This document shows, one piece after another, positions 12,777-23,200 of a DNA stretch of 64,000 nucleotides; position 1 is the stretch's first letter, and each line of letters starts with the position of its first letter. A program made the translations under genes and the position numbers. The notes beneath the pieces are model-generated. The model did no database searches. It worked only from the letters and a program-made list of their open reading frames with translations, and was not told where the DNA came from. Source of the DNA: Sanderia malayensis (Eukaryota; Cnidaria; Scyphozoa; Semaeostomeae; Pelagiidae); assembly GCA_013076295.1 (NCBI GenBank), contig RQOL01000661.1, positions 27,329 to 91,328 of the forward strand, written 5' to 3'.

Positions 12777-13415
12777 ATGGATAATGTGTGTCTGCATGCA
12801 ATGCAACAAATGAGAAGAGAAAATCCAATTCATCACTTTAAAAAGTTAGTTCAAGGCTTTTTTCACCAAGGAAATGCTAAATTTGGTGCAACTGCAGGTA
12901 TGCAGTGTGTCTGTAATACCAAATTTGCAATTTGCTGGTCAACTGTTAAACCTGTGTGTTATTGGAATTAAAGGGACGTTGATAATATTTTAGAAGAGGG
13001 TGACAAGTTATTTAAGAGCCTAAATATCCATAGATATATATCTGTAGATGATTTACGATCAACAATAGAAATGCTTCACCATAATGTATCCCTTGAACTG
13101 CTTTTAAATATATCTGGAATGATGTCAGCGAATGAAGGAATTGATATAATAAGTTCATTTATTCCAAACACTGAACTTGGATACGGTGGATTGTTTATTA
13201 TTAATCATTATTGTTTAGCAATTTATTTTTATAAATCTGCTATTTATGTCTTTGATTCATATAGTCAAAATAAAATTACACAAACAGTTCCTAATGGATA
13301 TAGCTCATTAATAAAGTTTGATAAAATTCTTGAATCCAAAAATTTTTGGTCCAATCCATTAATACTCCTTTTGAAATGCAGTTTATTAAAATTTCTGTTA
13401 CTAACACAGACTTGA
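12777..13415 (+). pseudogene. peptidase C76 (herpesvirus tegument USP)-like fragment
   Basis: One frame carries FHQGNAKFGATAGMQCVCN, with a cysteine at codon 44 in the AGxQC context typical of the herpesvirus large-tegument deubiquitinase family (C76). It is followed by VDNILEEGDKLFKSL, matching the family's LD.IL..G..L motif, and by AIYVFDSYSQNK, where the family usually has an Asp-x-His pair. The histidine is a tyrosine here. A TAA at 12969-12971 interrupts the same frame and the C-terminal end drifts out of homology after about 13360. It is therefore a dead copy. Such domains are known to me from animal mobile elements as well as viruses; the cysteine module just downstream suggests a Helitron-like source. 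Confidence 0.55.
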
Positions 13416-13664
13416 TATGTATGAAACAAATCCGAAAAGTTGTTCATTATACAGAATACTATCACACAAAAAACTAGCATCAAGCTGCATGCACCACCAC
13501 AGAAAAACGTTTTAATACATGTATGATTTCTGATGAAGAACCACATGCAAAGCGAAGTATGCAAGACAGTCATTACTCTCCAGTTATTCGTAACGCAGGT
13601 ACCCACAATCAAACACTGCAAAATGCCAGCACAAAATTTAAAATGTTAATAAAGGTGCTTTATC

Positions 13665-13860
13665 TGTGATGTGTGTCATCGTTCTTTATATCATAAATCA
13701 GTGAAATTGTTTTCCATTGACAGTTATACATTTTAAAATAATAACAATCTTTTCATTGAGCAAATTGAGAGCTTTGATGGGAAAAAATACGTCTGCATTA
13801 CATGTCATAGAAAACTGTTAAAAATAAGGTTCCTTGCGAATCAGTGTCCAAAAAATTGGA
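13665..13860 (+). pseudogene. Helitron-associated cysteine module (DUF6570-like) remnant
   Basis: The frame reads CDVCHRSLYHKSVKLF, a stop, then YVCITCHRKLLK and IRFLANQCPKN. The CxxCxRxLYxxSV...YxCxxCxxxL pattern is the N-terminal signature I know from animal Helitron replicase polyproteins. Only about 65 codons survive, with an in-frame TAA in the middle. No Rep or helicase domain follows before the alpha-kinase ORF. Confidence 0.45.
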
Positions 13861-14273
13861 GCTGCCATTCACATCTATGGTGGCCCAAAACTGCCATTAG
13901 AATTTTCATGATTAAGTTTTGAAAATGAAGTTATTTTTAACAAAAATTTGAATTTAAATTCATTTTATTTTATTTTTTATTTTATTTTTAAATTTAAATT
14001 TATTTTATTTCATTTTTTTTTAAATTCGAATTTATTTTATTTTTATTTTTTGTTTTATTTCAATTTTTTAATTTTTATTTTATTTCCATTTTTCAAAATA
14101 TTTGTTTTTTCCACGAAAAAAGAATAAAAATAAATTTCACCATGAGCCCAAAGCTGCCACAGTATACCACAATGCAATGCAAGACAAGAATGTGCGGGAA
14201 AATATTTTCGCTCCTCCTGTTGTCCTCTGTCCTCACTTCACTCTGACTCCTTGTGTTCTTGAGATTCAGAATA

Positions 14274-15479
14274 ATGGATGCAAAATGGGCAATTTTCGAG
14301 GCGAAAGTAAAAGCAAAAAGAGATATAAACTGCAAAGGAAAGAGAAAGAAGGATGTGCCGGCCCAAAAGGTTGATCAACTTACAGTGCAGAGACTAAGCG
14401 CAACCGTATCTGGAAAGGCGCAGAGGTTCTCCAGAATAGGCCCACGAGAGTTCGTTCCCTACCCTCATGGAGATTCAACACTTGATGGCATAAAGCGGGC
14501 ATGTGAAGATCATTTTGCAGCCCGGTGGAAGGGAGAAATATCATGTGATGTGTTAGCAGGCAAGCAAGGTCCATCTTGTAATGCACTGGATCAAGTTCCA
14601 AGTCTGAAGTTAATACATGTCAGGTTGCTATCAACAACAAGAAGCAGATATTCAGGTCTTCATCTCAATGAAGAGTTATCAAGCGAAAGCATTGGGAGAA
14701 CATTCTCCAGTCCAATTGATGTGCCTCCTTTGGAGAAGAAAAAATGTACCAGAACTGGTGAAAGTAGTGTATTATCATCTCCAGAGAAGACAGCAGTGCA
14801 CCTCCCTGACACTGACAAGCCTAAAGCCTTCCCAAAAAGCCTTTCTATCACTCAGATGCTCAAACTTGGAAAGGTTGTTAAGAACACAACAAGCATCATC
14901 AAGGTCTACAAATTCAACTTGGAGACTATGTTGTGGTCTTCAGAAGCTGAGAAGGTTGATATCACTATTGAAGAGAAACCATTCGCAAATGGAGGCTTCA
15001 GGGAAGTGTACATAGCAAGGAGTCAGACCGTAGGGTATGATCATCAGACCTGGGTTGTCAAGAAGTATCTTCCAACAACAATTCAGTGCATTTTTGATTT
15101 ACATCAAAATATTAAGGATTACACCAAGAAAACTGTCCAGATGCAAGCCCTAGCCAAGAACATCACAGAAAACCTGGGAATCGCAATGAAGAAACATTGC
15201 AAAAATGTTGGTGGTTTGTTTTCCTACCCAGAATGTTTTATCGGTATACTTGAAAATGATGGGTGTGTTACCATGGAACCATTTATTGCAGGTGAATTCA
15301 GAAAGTATATCAATAACAATGGACACTCTTGTGGGGATACCCAGACAACCATTATTGGCATGAAAGCTGATTGCTTGGTACATTACTCATACCAAAAATC
15401 TAATGAGCAGCTGATGCTTCTTGATATACAGGGCAGCAATTACAGTCTTTTTGATCCAGAAATTGCCACTCCAGAATAA
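14274..15479 (+). CDS. alpha-kinase (MHCK/EF2K type) domain protein
   Basis: Intronless 401-codon ORF; I choose the ATG at 14274 over an upstream GTG at 14253. Residues 55-118 form an N-terminal domain (FVPYPHGDSTL, IKRACEDHFAARW, CDVLAGKQGPSC). Residues about 225-400 are an atypical alpha-kinase: nucleotide-loop FANGGFREVY (237-246), VVKKYLP lysines (263-264), MEPFIAGEFRKYINNNG (334-350), HYSYQKSNEQLMLLDIQG (370-387) and LFDPEI. Alpha-kinases phosphorylate Ser/Thr and are expanded in several basal animals. The ORF ends right after the DPEI segment, so the C-terminal zinc-binding motif usual in the family is missing, and the aFSHfsY region is altered. It is either a short form or a truncated retrocopy; the lack of introns fits a retrocopy. 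Confidence 0.75.
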   Translation: MDAKWAIFEAKVKAKRDINCKGKRKKDVPAQKVDQLTVQRLSATVSGKAQRFSRIGPREFVPYPHGDSTLDGIKRACEDHFAARWKGEISCDVLAGKQGPSCNALDQVPSLKLIHVRLLSTTRSRYSGLHLNEELSSESIGRTFSSPIDVPPLEKKKCTRTGESSVLSSPEKTAVHLPDTDKPKAFPKSLSITQMLKLGKVVKNTTSIIKVYKFNLETMLWSSEAEKVDITIEEKPFANGGFREVYIARSQTVGYDHQTWVVKKYLPTTIQCIFDLHQNIKDYTKKTVQMQALAKNITENLGIAMKKHCKNVGGLFSYPECFIGILENDGCVTMEPFIAGEFRKYINNNGHSCGDTQTTIIGMKADCLVHYSYQKSNEQLMLLDIQGSNYSLFDPEIATPE

Positions 15480-16016
15480 GCCAGAACAATTCCACTAAGA
15501 TTATATTTTATTTAAAAACTTATAAAAATGTTTGGGTGGGAATGATCACAACCTTGTGTCCATGGTGGGCACCTGAATACTCTCGGACTGGCTCGACTCT
15601 GGAAAAATAATTGCAATCAATCTTCACACCGGTAGGTGCTTGCTTAATTTTTCAATTATCTTCCATGAGCTCGAGCCTAGTCCTCCAGATCATGTGAGAT
15701 TTTAAAGCAGAGAATCGTGATGGTTTCATATAATTTTGAATAAATTTATTTTATGCAAACATAACAATTTTGTCTCATAATTCTACGATGACGAACAAAA
15801 CAATGATGGCAGAAGTCCTTTGCTATGAGGGTTTCTTATTAGCCTAAATTACCATGGCATTAAAAATAGAAACTACTAATCAAAGTAGCAAACAATCACC
15901 TGGTTGCATACAATATTATGTTGCCAGTGATTAATTACCCTCAGAACTTTGTGATTCTCCTATCCAGAACAAACCATAATCAAGAATATAACTATTTTTA
16001 ACAACAACTTTTACAA
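15480..16016. other. intergenic, no gene seen
   Basis: AT-rich spacer between the alpha-kinase ORF and the tyrosine recombinase. No repeat ends were recognised that would delimit the recombinase element. Confidence 0.4.
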
Positions 16017-17054
16017 TTATACTGTGTGTAAATTACTGTTCTGGAGAAGCTTTTCGCCAAAATTTTCCGAAATAGGCCTTTGGTAAAATCTTGCAAATGT
16101 ATCTGAATTAGTCCATCCTGCTGCTCTGTTAATTTCTTTCAGTGAAACACCGGCTGCTAGCGCTGCACTAGTAGCTGCTGATCTTGTTGAATGTGATTTG
16201 AAATTTTTATCAACAATTGCTAGTTTGAGAATTCGTCTGCACCATCTTGATAAAGTTGAAGAAGTTACTGGTTTGTGTGGAGGTTTGAGACCAATGAAAA
16301 GCTGTATATAAAGACCTCTTAAGGTTCCAGTGAGCTCTAAGTAACGTCGTGTCAATGCCACTGGGCAAAGATTGATGTCCAGTGGATACTTTTTAAGTTC
16401 TAATGGTGCCAAATGTTTTCCAGGTTTTGAGGTTTTCAAAAGTTCAGAGACATAAAATGTACATTTTGATTCAGTTAGTTCCATATTTGTGACCGTGAGT
16501 TTTTCAAGCGTCTGGTCTCTTTGTGCTGTTAGCAAACAGTACAGCATGACTAACTTCAGGGTGAGATTTTCCAAAGATATTTTATCAATTGGCTCCATTG
16601 ACTGTAAAAACCGTAGTACTTGGCTGGCATCAAAACAAGAAGTGTACCTTGGAAGAGATGGTATAAGTTTAAATATTCCGCGCATAAACCTTTTAACTAA
16701 GGCTTGCTTCCCAAAAGTGAGTCCTTCAACAGTTTCAAAAATTAACGATAACGCTAATCTGGCAGTGTTTATGGCTGAATAACCCCTATTGTTGTCATGA
16801 TATAATTCCGTGAGAAATTCAATTCCTTGTACAATCGAAGCTCCATAGGGTAGTATATCCTTCGTGTTACAATATTCAATCCATTTGTGCATGTATGGCT
16901 GATATTGTTTGTTAGTTCCATCTGCCAAAGAACTTAAAATTATCTCCATGGCAGCATTTGATAAATTCTTTTCCTTCAGTTTTTTGCGGAGATGTGACAA
17001 GCCAGAAGTTGAAGCTTCTTGGACATGTATTTCCTTTTTGTTGTTCGGAAGCAC
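16017..17054 (-). CDS. tyrosine recombinase, DIRS/Crypton type
   Basis: Uninterrupted 345-residue ORF. The N-terminal half is helical and resembles a SAM-like core-binding domain (GTNKQYQPYMHKWIEYC). The catalytic half has the first arginine in TAQRDQTL (R179), the HxxR box in KSHSTRSAATSAA (H288, R291), the conserved tryptophan in AAGWTNS (W314) and the nucleophile in ARFYQRP (Y324). All signature residues of the tyrosine recombinase fold are present. The layout matches recombinases of DIRS-like retroelements and Cryptons, but no reverse transcriptase, RNase H or split direct repeats were found nearby. It could be a solo Crypton gene, a remnant of a DIRS element, or a domesticated gene. Confidence 0.8.
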   Translation of the reverse strand: MLPNNKKEIHVQEASTSGLSHLRKKLKEKNLSNAAMEIILSSLADGTNKQYQPYMHKWIEYCNTKDILPYGASIVQGIEFLTELYHDNNRGYSAINTARLALSLIFETVEGLTFGKQALVKRFMRGIFKLIPSLPRYTSCFDASQVLRFLQSMEPIDKISLENLTLKLVMLYCLLTAQRDQTLEKLTVTNMELTESKCTFYVSELLKTSKPGKHLAPLELKKYPLDINLCPVALTRRYLELTGTLRGLYIQLFIGLKPPHKPVTSSTLSRWCRRILKLAIVDKNFKSHSTRSAATSAALAAGVSLKEINRAAGWTNSDTFARFYQRPISENFGEKLLQNSNLHTV

Positions 17055-17238
17055 CCGTTCCGCCTCCCATCATTCTATCATAACAAGGTTAATCCTTTGA
17101 TTAACCGATGACTGGATCATAGGAAGTACAATACTCAGGGTACTCAAATGTGTCAGAACTAAATGACACCAGTCAGTATGATTAATCTCCTGAATAAAGC
17201 GATGCTTGATGTGTATCTGCTGGACACAATCTTTCAAA

Positions 17239-20200
17239 ATGGCTCCAACGAAGTTTTCTGAAGCGCAGACTGCTTTGCTGGAAAATGCCTACAAGAATGG
17301 TCTTCGCTCTACCAGAATGGATGTGAATGAGGACCAAATAGTAGAGTTGTCGAGTAGAACTGAATTAACTGTGGAAAGCATAAAGGTATGGATCAATAAC
17401 AGAAAAAGGAAAGACAAAAAACAATCGTCACTGCGACTGGAACTGGATGAAGACGCTCAGGCCGAAGAAACAGATGCCAGTTCTACTTTAACCCTGTCGA
17501 AGGCGCCGACTCACCGCAGACCGAGTGGCTGGAATTTATTTATGTGCATTGCGAGTTTCAAGTCAGGTAATTTGATTTATGTGCATTGCGAGTTTAGAAA
17601 ATTCAAAATGACCTTAAACTAAAAGATTAGGCTACTGCACCCATTTTAGGTAGTCCTACCACCCTCTTGGTGGCCGTGACAGCATGAGGCCAGCCTGTAG
17701 TAGCCTACTAGTATACATAGATAGGCCACCGACTGCATGTACCATGTACCTAAAAGGTTCATGAATGCAAATTTTAATTCCATTGGCCTAAAGAAAACTA
17801 GTCAGTCGTAGTATAAAATAATAGTACTGACTAGGCCCCTGCTAGCCCTCAACATAAAATTTAGGTCCTTTACACCATAGACTGATAGATCTGTGCTGTG
17901 GCGTAATAGGAGCAATGAGAACAATAAAAGAACTGTAGAAAGAACAATAGACCCCTTCAAAAAATGCAGATGGACTGATGCACTGCTAAAATAGTGCGAT
18001 AACACAGAACCTGCGGAAGGGATGAATGGTAATTTAGTTATAGTTGCTAAAACACTTGCTAACATTTTACTGACTGTTGTTGGAATCAACTATACTTTTT
18101 TACCAGAATATATATTTCGTTGAAACTTGTTCCAAATTTTGTGGTTCTGCTTGTTTTACATTGTAAAATTTTCTATTAAACAGCAGAATGTTTTGGGAGC
18201 CAAACAGTTCACGAAATGAATGCACAAACTTTTGTGAATGACATTTTTCCGGCATTCTTTAATATCATCCATGGTTGGAAGTGTTGAATTGTGTACTGTT
18301 ATGAAATTTTACCCAACCTGAAATGCCTTGCAATTGTACCTTGTCTTGCAATTAAACAAAATGAATCTGGCCTCTTGGGCAAATATTTTCAAAAATCTCT
18401 CTGTGTGGCAAAAATGCCGCATTGTAGGGGTCAACATCACAAAGCATGGTTCAATTAGCGGAAATTTGTGACTCAGCAGAGAACCAGTTATTTCATGCTT
18501 GTAAATGTTGAATTTTCATAAAAAGTGATGCTCTGCGGCTCTTCGACAGAAACTTCTAGGGATTAGCCAAAACGTAACAATTTCGCAGCTTTCTGACTAG
18601 CTTGCCGTTCAAAATAGCACAATGGACATTAGGACGTTTTGTGGCTAAAATCGAGCTTTGTTCACTGCACTATTTAGATACCGGGGAATCTCTTTTCTCT
18701 TTAGCCAAGTTTATATATTTGTGATATACTGGTTCAGGTTTGATTCGGGTTCAGCCATTGGATTTTCCCCTGCACTGAAAATGTAATATTTCTTATTTGC
18801 TGATAAAGAATTCATAATTAATTTTGTTTGGTTTCTGAATTTAATAAGATGAACAAATAGAGAGACAAAATCAAGGAACACTTTATTCAAGTATCTTAAG
18901 GGAATTAATTTTCCAGGAATAAATTTTAGGGAATTTCACAAATTCTATTGTTTTATAAAAATAGGCTATTGTTTTTGAAAATAAAAGATTCAAAATTTGC
19001 AGAAATTATTACACGTAAAAATTTAAATGTACTAAAATGTACATGTAAGCTGCTTAAGTCTCTTAAAAGTCACTTATCAGACAAATGTCTTTGTAGAACT
19101 AAGAACAAGGCCAAAAGAAGATAAGATGAAAGTGGCTCATGAGATGTATTCAGCATTGGGTGAGGCTGAAAAGGAGAAACTCAATGTAGAAGCAAAGCAA
19201 CTGAAAAATGCAAGACTGGAGGACCTAGATGATGGTCAAATTGACAAAGCCATAAGCAGTAGTATGCAACGAATATCAAAAGAAGTAAGAGAGTTATTTT
19301 GTCATTCATTTCATAAATGGCTTTGTTGCTAATTGCTCATATTAAACAGTATTTTATCTAGATTTAATTCCTGCAGGTTCAGTCACTGTAATTCACATAT
19401 AGCTGAATTAAAAATGCTAGATTCTGTAAACAGTGTAAAACAGCAGCTGCAATTCACCTCCCAGCTGATGGCAATTTTCTAAAAAGCCTTCAAATTTGCT
19501 TATAAACACTCAAATTCACCCTCCGACACCATCATTTCCCTATATTTTATTTTGTACAAAGGAAATAATGTTCTGATGAGCAAGCATCAAAAAGGAACTG
19601 AAACAGTTACTTTTTGGAAAATAGTAACCCAGATGGAATGGCACACATCTTTTTCTTATATAATGTTCAGACAGACGGTAGGGGTCAAATGGACGCAAGA
19701 CAGTTTGACACTTTCACACTCCACCCCTCTTAACACCAAGTTTAATGGCCATTTTCAGTCATGTTTGACGTCGGTATTTCATTGCATATATAAATCAAAA
19801 AGTTTGATAATATGTCACTCAAGAAAGAGTTTGGAGCTGAAAACGCCAAAGTAGCCTTGATATCTGGTTTGCGGTCCAAACTTCACTGGGCGTGCATGGA
19901 AATTAAGTTAAACCATAGTTAATAGAAAGGGACTGGTTTGGCAACTGACTCAGAATTCTAGCGATGTTATTGTTCTTCAATAATGGTGTCACGTGACCAA
20001 AGAACGCCCAAGCTCAGCCAAGACACAGCAAAACACGCATACTGCTGCTATCAACTTCATCTTCATCATTAATTTGCTTGCAAATGGTTAATTTAGTTTT
20101 AAACAATTGTTTTACAGATAAAGCTAATAAATCGGGAAAGTACGCTGGCATTACATTATTCAAGATTACGTCAAGAAGCGGAGAATTTTATGAGAATTGG

Positions 20201-23200
20201 AGGAAAGAAGTTTTGAACATTGTCACAACTTATCGCGTTAGCAACGCTGATTTGAAGCAACAAATTTAGAAAGGAAATATATACTTTTGCGAGAATCATT
20301 ATAAATCACATGACATAGAAACTACTCGTAAGTTTATTTTTAAAGAATATTCTTTTCAATTTGTTTGACCTTTTCAAATTTTGCTATGCTTTTGCTGGCT
20401 CCCGGCCAGGCCAGGCGTAAACAGGACTTAAAATGATGGGCCTAAATAATTTTTCCTCATTTCAGCAAAAGGCAGGAAGACTCTCCGCCCTGGAGCCATA
20501 CCAACAGAAAATCTACCCAAAAAGAGTCATTGGAAAGAACCACCAGTAGAGAGGAGACATATAGAAATAGTAAAGGATATGATTTTGGAACAGCCAGTTG
20601 CCTATAAAAGTTTTGAAAGTGTGAAAAAGGGACTGGAAAGACTAACAACAAGCTGGACAGTTTGTCATCAGGACAGTTTTGTTCTTGTTCAGTTTTTTGA
20701 CAAAGAATATGCCATACCAAAGTATGTTATCAGGATAAACCGAGATTTTCAATTCGATGTTGCAGTATTTAATTGGAAGCTACCAACGGACTGCTTTGTT
20801 TATAAGGAATTTAACAAATCAGTGCATTATCACAAAGTAGCTGCTGTGATTTGCAAAATAGAGAGTGCAAAAATTTGTCAAGGTCTTGTTGACCATGAGG
20901 CAAAAACCTCTGCAAATATTCAAACTGTACCAAAAGCAATAGACTTTGAAAGCAGTATTCCATCCAAATTCATCAGTTTTTTCGAGCAAAATCATGTCTT
21001 GTCTTACAAAATTCTGACAGTACAACAATGTGCCAAGGCTGTACATCTTTAGCAAATGAGTGCAAAAAGAGAGCTTTAATAAAGCAGAATCAAGAACAAA
21101 GCTGCATTAAGAAAAAAGCTCCATTAAGTGGAACAAGCCATGCCAGACTGAAGGCAACTGTTCTCCAGCAGAGAGCAAGCTGCAAGTTTCTTGAAGACAA
21201 GATAAGGAAAATGGATGCAGAGATTATCAAGTACAGTGTCAAACTCGACAATCAGCTACCGTATTTCCTCGATTAAATGCCCCCCTCGATTAAAAGCCCC
21301 CCTCGAATAAATGCCCCATTGTGCTACCAACTTTTGCAATAAACGCCCCCCCTCGATTAAACGCCCCCTCTTTGTGCACAACTATGGCGACTTTCATTTT
21401 CTACGTTGTTGCTCGATAAAGCAAGGCTCAACTAAACCATTTTCTTTTTTTCTGGACCCAATGACAGAGCCTGTGATCTTGTACTTTCTAATAAACGCCC
21501 CCTCGAATAATGGCCCCCCTCGATTAGGCGCCCCCTCAAAAGTGCCGAGATTAATAAACGCCCCGGGGCGTTTAATCGAGGAAGTACGGTAAGTGATGAT
21601 ATCAATAAAATCATGAATGAGAATTTAGAAACAGCATCCCCTTTTATGCAGTTATTTTGGAAGGAGCAAACTAAAAATTTCACACAGGGAGCAAAGAAGT
21701 ACCACCCTATGTAATATTATATTCTGCGGAGTCACGTGATGACGCACTTTCCTTGCCAAAAACAATAGAATCGACCCGAAACAATAGGTCGAACGCCTCA
21801 AAGCAATGGGCCGAAACGGCGAACGAGGTATCCATAAAGGCTTTTTTCTGAGGCCCTTAATCTGCCCTATTTTTAAGTGAGCTGTTCCTTGCCGGCTGAA
21901 CCAGAAAGTTATCTATATGAGAGCTTACAGTTTCGACTAAAAGATTAGGAAATTCTTTGTTAAAGTTCGCCTAATTGGCTATCACGAAACAACGACGGTT
22001 TACGCTGGCGAAACTTCCAAATTCGCGTCGCGAAATCCATTTTCGAACAAAGCATTCGCTCTTCACGTGACGCGTTTCGCCTTTTGCTGCAATTTGATTG
22101 GCTCTTTCGTGACTTCACGTGAAGAGTCACGCGTTTTTCGTTATCATGCAAATTAGCCCGCGGGTTGAACAGCAGGTACTTTTGGCGAAGACGCGTGTTT
22201 TTGTTTTCAAAGCAAAGGATAACTGGGTGCCTTTCAAAGTGTTTTACGACCTGAATTATCTTTGCCAAGCCTTGCTAATTGTTTGAGAGACCTCTGGAAA
22301 ATTACAGGAAACAATTGAGAACACAGGTGATAGTTTTTTGAGTGAGATAGCCTTAGTTTTTGTTCGACTGCCATTGTTGCTTCGGCATACTGTGACACTT
22401 AGGCCTAATGTAAATAAAGTCAGAGTTTTAAAAACAAATTATGATACTAGATTATCAGGCGAGCGGAGCGAGCCAAACTATTGTAAGAGGAGTTGGCAGA
22501 GGCATGAGCGGGAGCGAATGCAGCGCACTAAGTGCGCCCTATCAGTCAGTGTTTCTTGATAACAGATAGACAGGCGAGCACAGCGAGCTAACCCACTGTA
22601 AGCGGGGTTGAAAGGGGCATGAGCGTTAGCGAATGCAGCGCACGAAGTGCGCCAACCACATGCGAGCGTAGCGAGCTAACACATGGTATGTGGGGTTGAA
22701 AGGGGCATGAGCGTGAGCGAATGCAGCGCACGAAGTGCGCCAACCACAGGCGAGCGTAGCAAGCTAACTCATTGTAGGTGGGGTTGAAAGGGGCATGAGC
22801 GTGAGCAAATGCAGCGCACGAAGTGCGCCAACCACAGGCGAGCGTAGCGAGCTAACCCATTGTAGGTGGGGTTGAAAGGGGCATGAGCGCAAGCGAATGC
22901 AGCGCACGAAGTGCGCCAACCAAATTAAGTTTTTTTCACTTGCCCCCCTCCGGGAAGCGAGCGTACACGAGCGCCCCCGGCTAGTGGTAATTAGGTTTTG
23001 CTTATCTATTGCTGCAAAATCATCATCTGCCTACGATGAATTGCGCAAATCAGGAGTTTTGTGCTTGCCAAGCCAAAAAACTCTTAGAGATTATAGAAAT
23101 GCAGTTTGACCGCAAACAGGGTTTAATCCTGCCGTGATACATGAGTTGAAATCAATGATTGTCAATCTTGAAGGACATCAAAGATATGTATGCTTGTCTT

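Larger units (their letters stand above)
21716..22986 (+). mobile_element. 1.27-kb non-coding element (copy B) with promoter-like 5' module
   Basis: Inserted in the transposase coding sequence and flanked by GTAAT at 21711-21715 and 22987-22991. The 5' 600 bases share long similarity with 49660-50400: CACGTG at 22064, ATTGG at 22097, CACGTG at 22116 and octamer ATGCAAAT at 22146, at the same spacing in both copies. The 3' part is an 88-bp tandem array followed by the T-run/ACTTG and GC-rich tail. No protein of convincing length was found. TIRs were not seen; the 5-bp duplication is the best evidence for mobility. Confidence 0.75.

Noticed and set aside
21265..21600. C-rich blocks as a CRISPR-like or promoter array
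   Set aside because: Blocks are irregular, bounded by TIRs and TA duplication, and interrupt a coding exon, so a MITE explains them.
22338..23109. Plus-strand ORFs within the 88-bp array
   Set aside because: Frames such as CERMQRTKCA repeats come from the tandem units; only the end of the 22897-23109 frame (VIRFCLSIAAK onward) is transposase.
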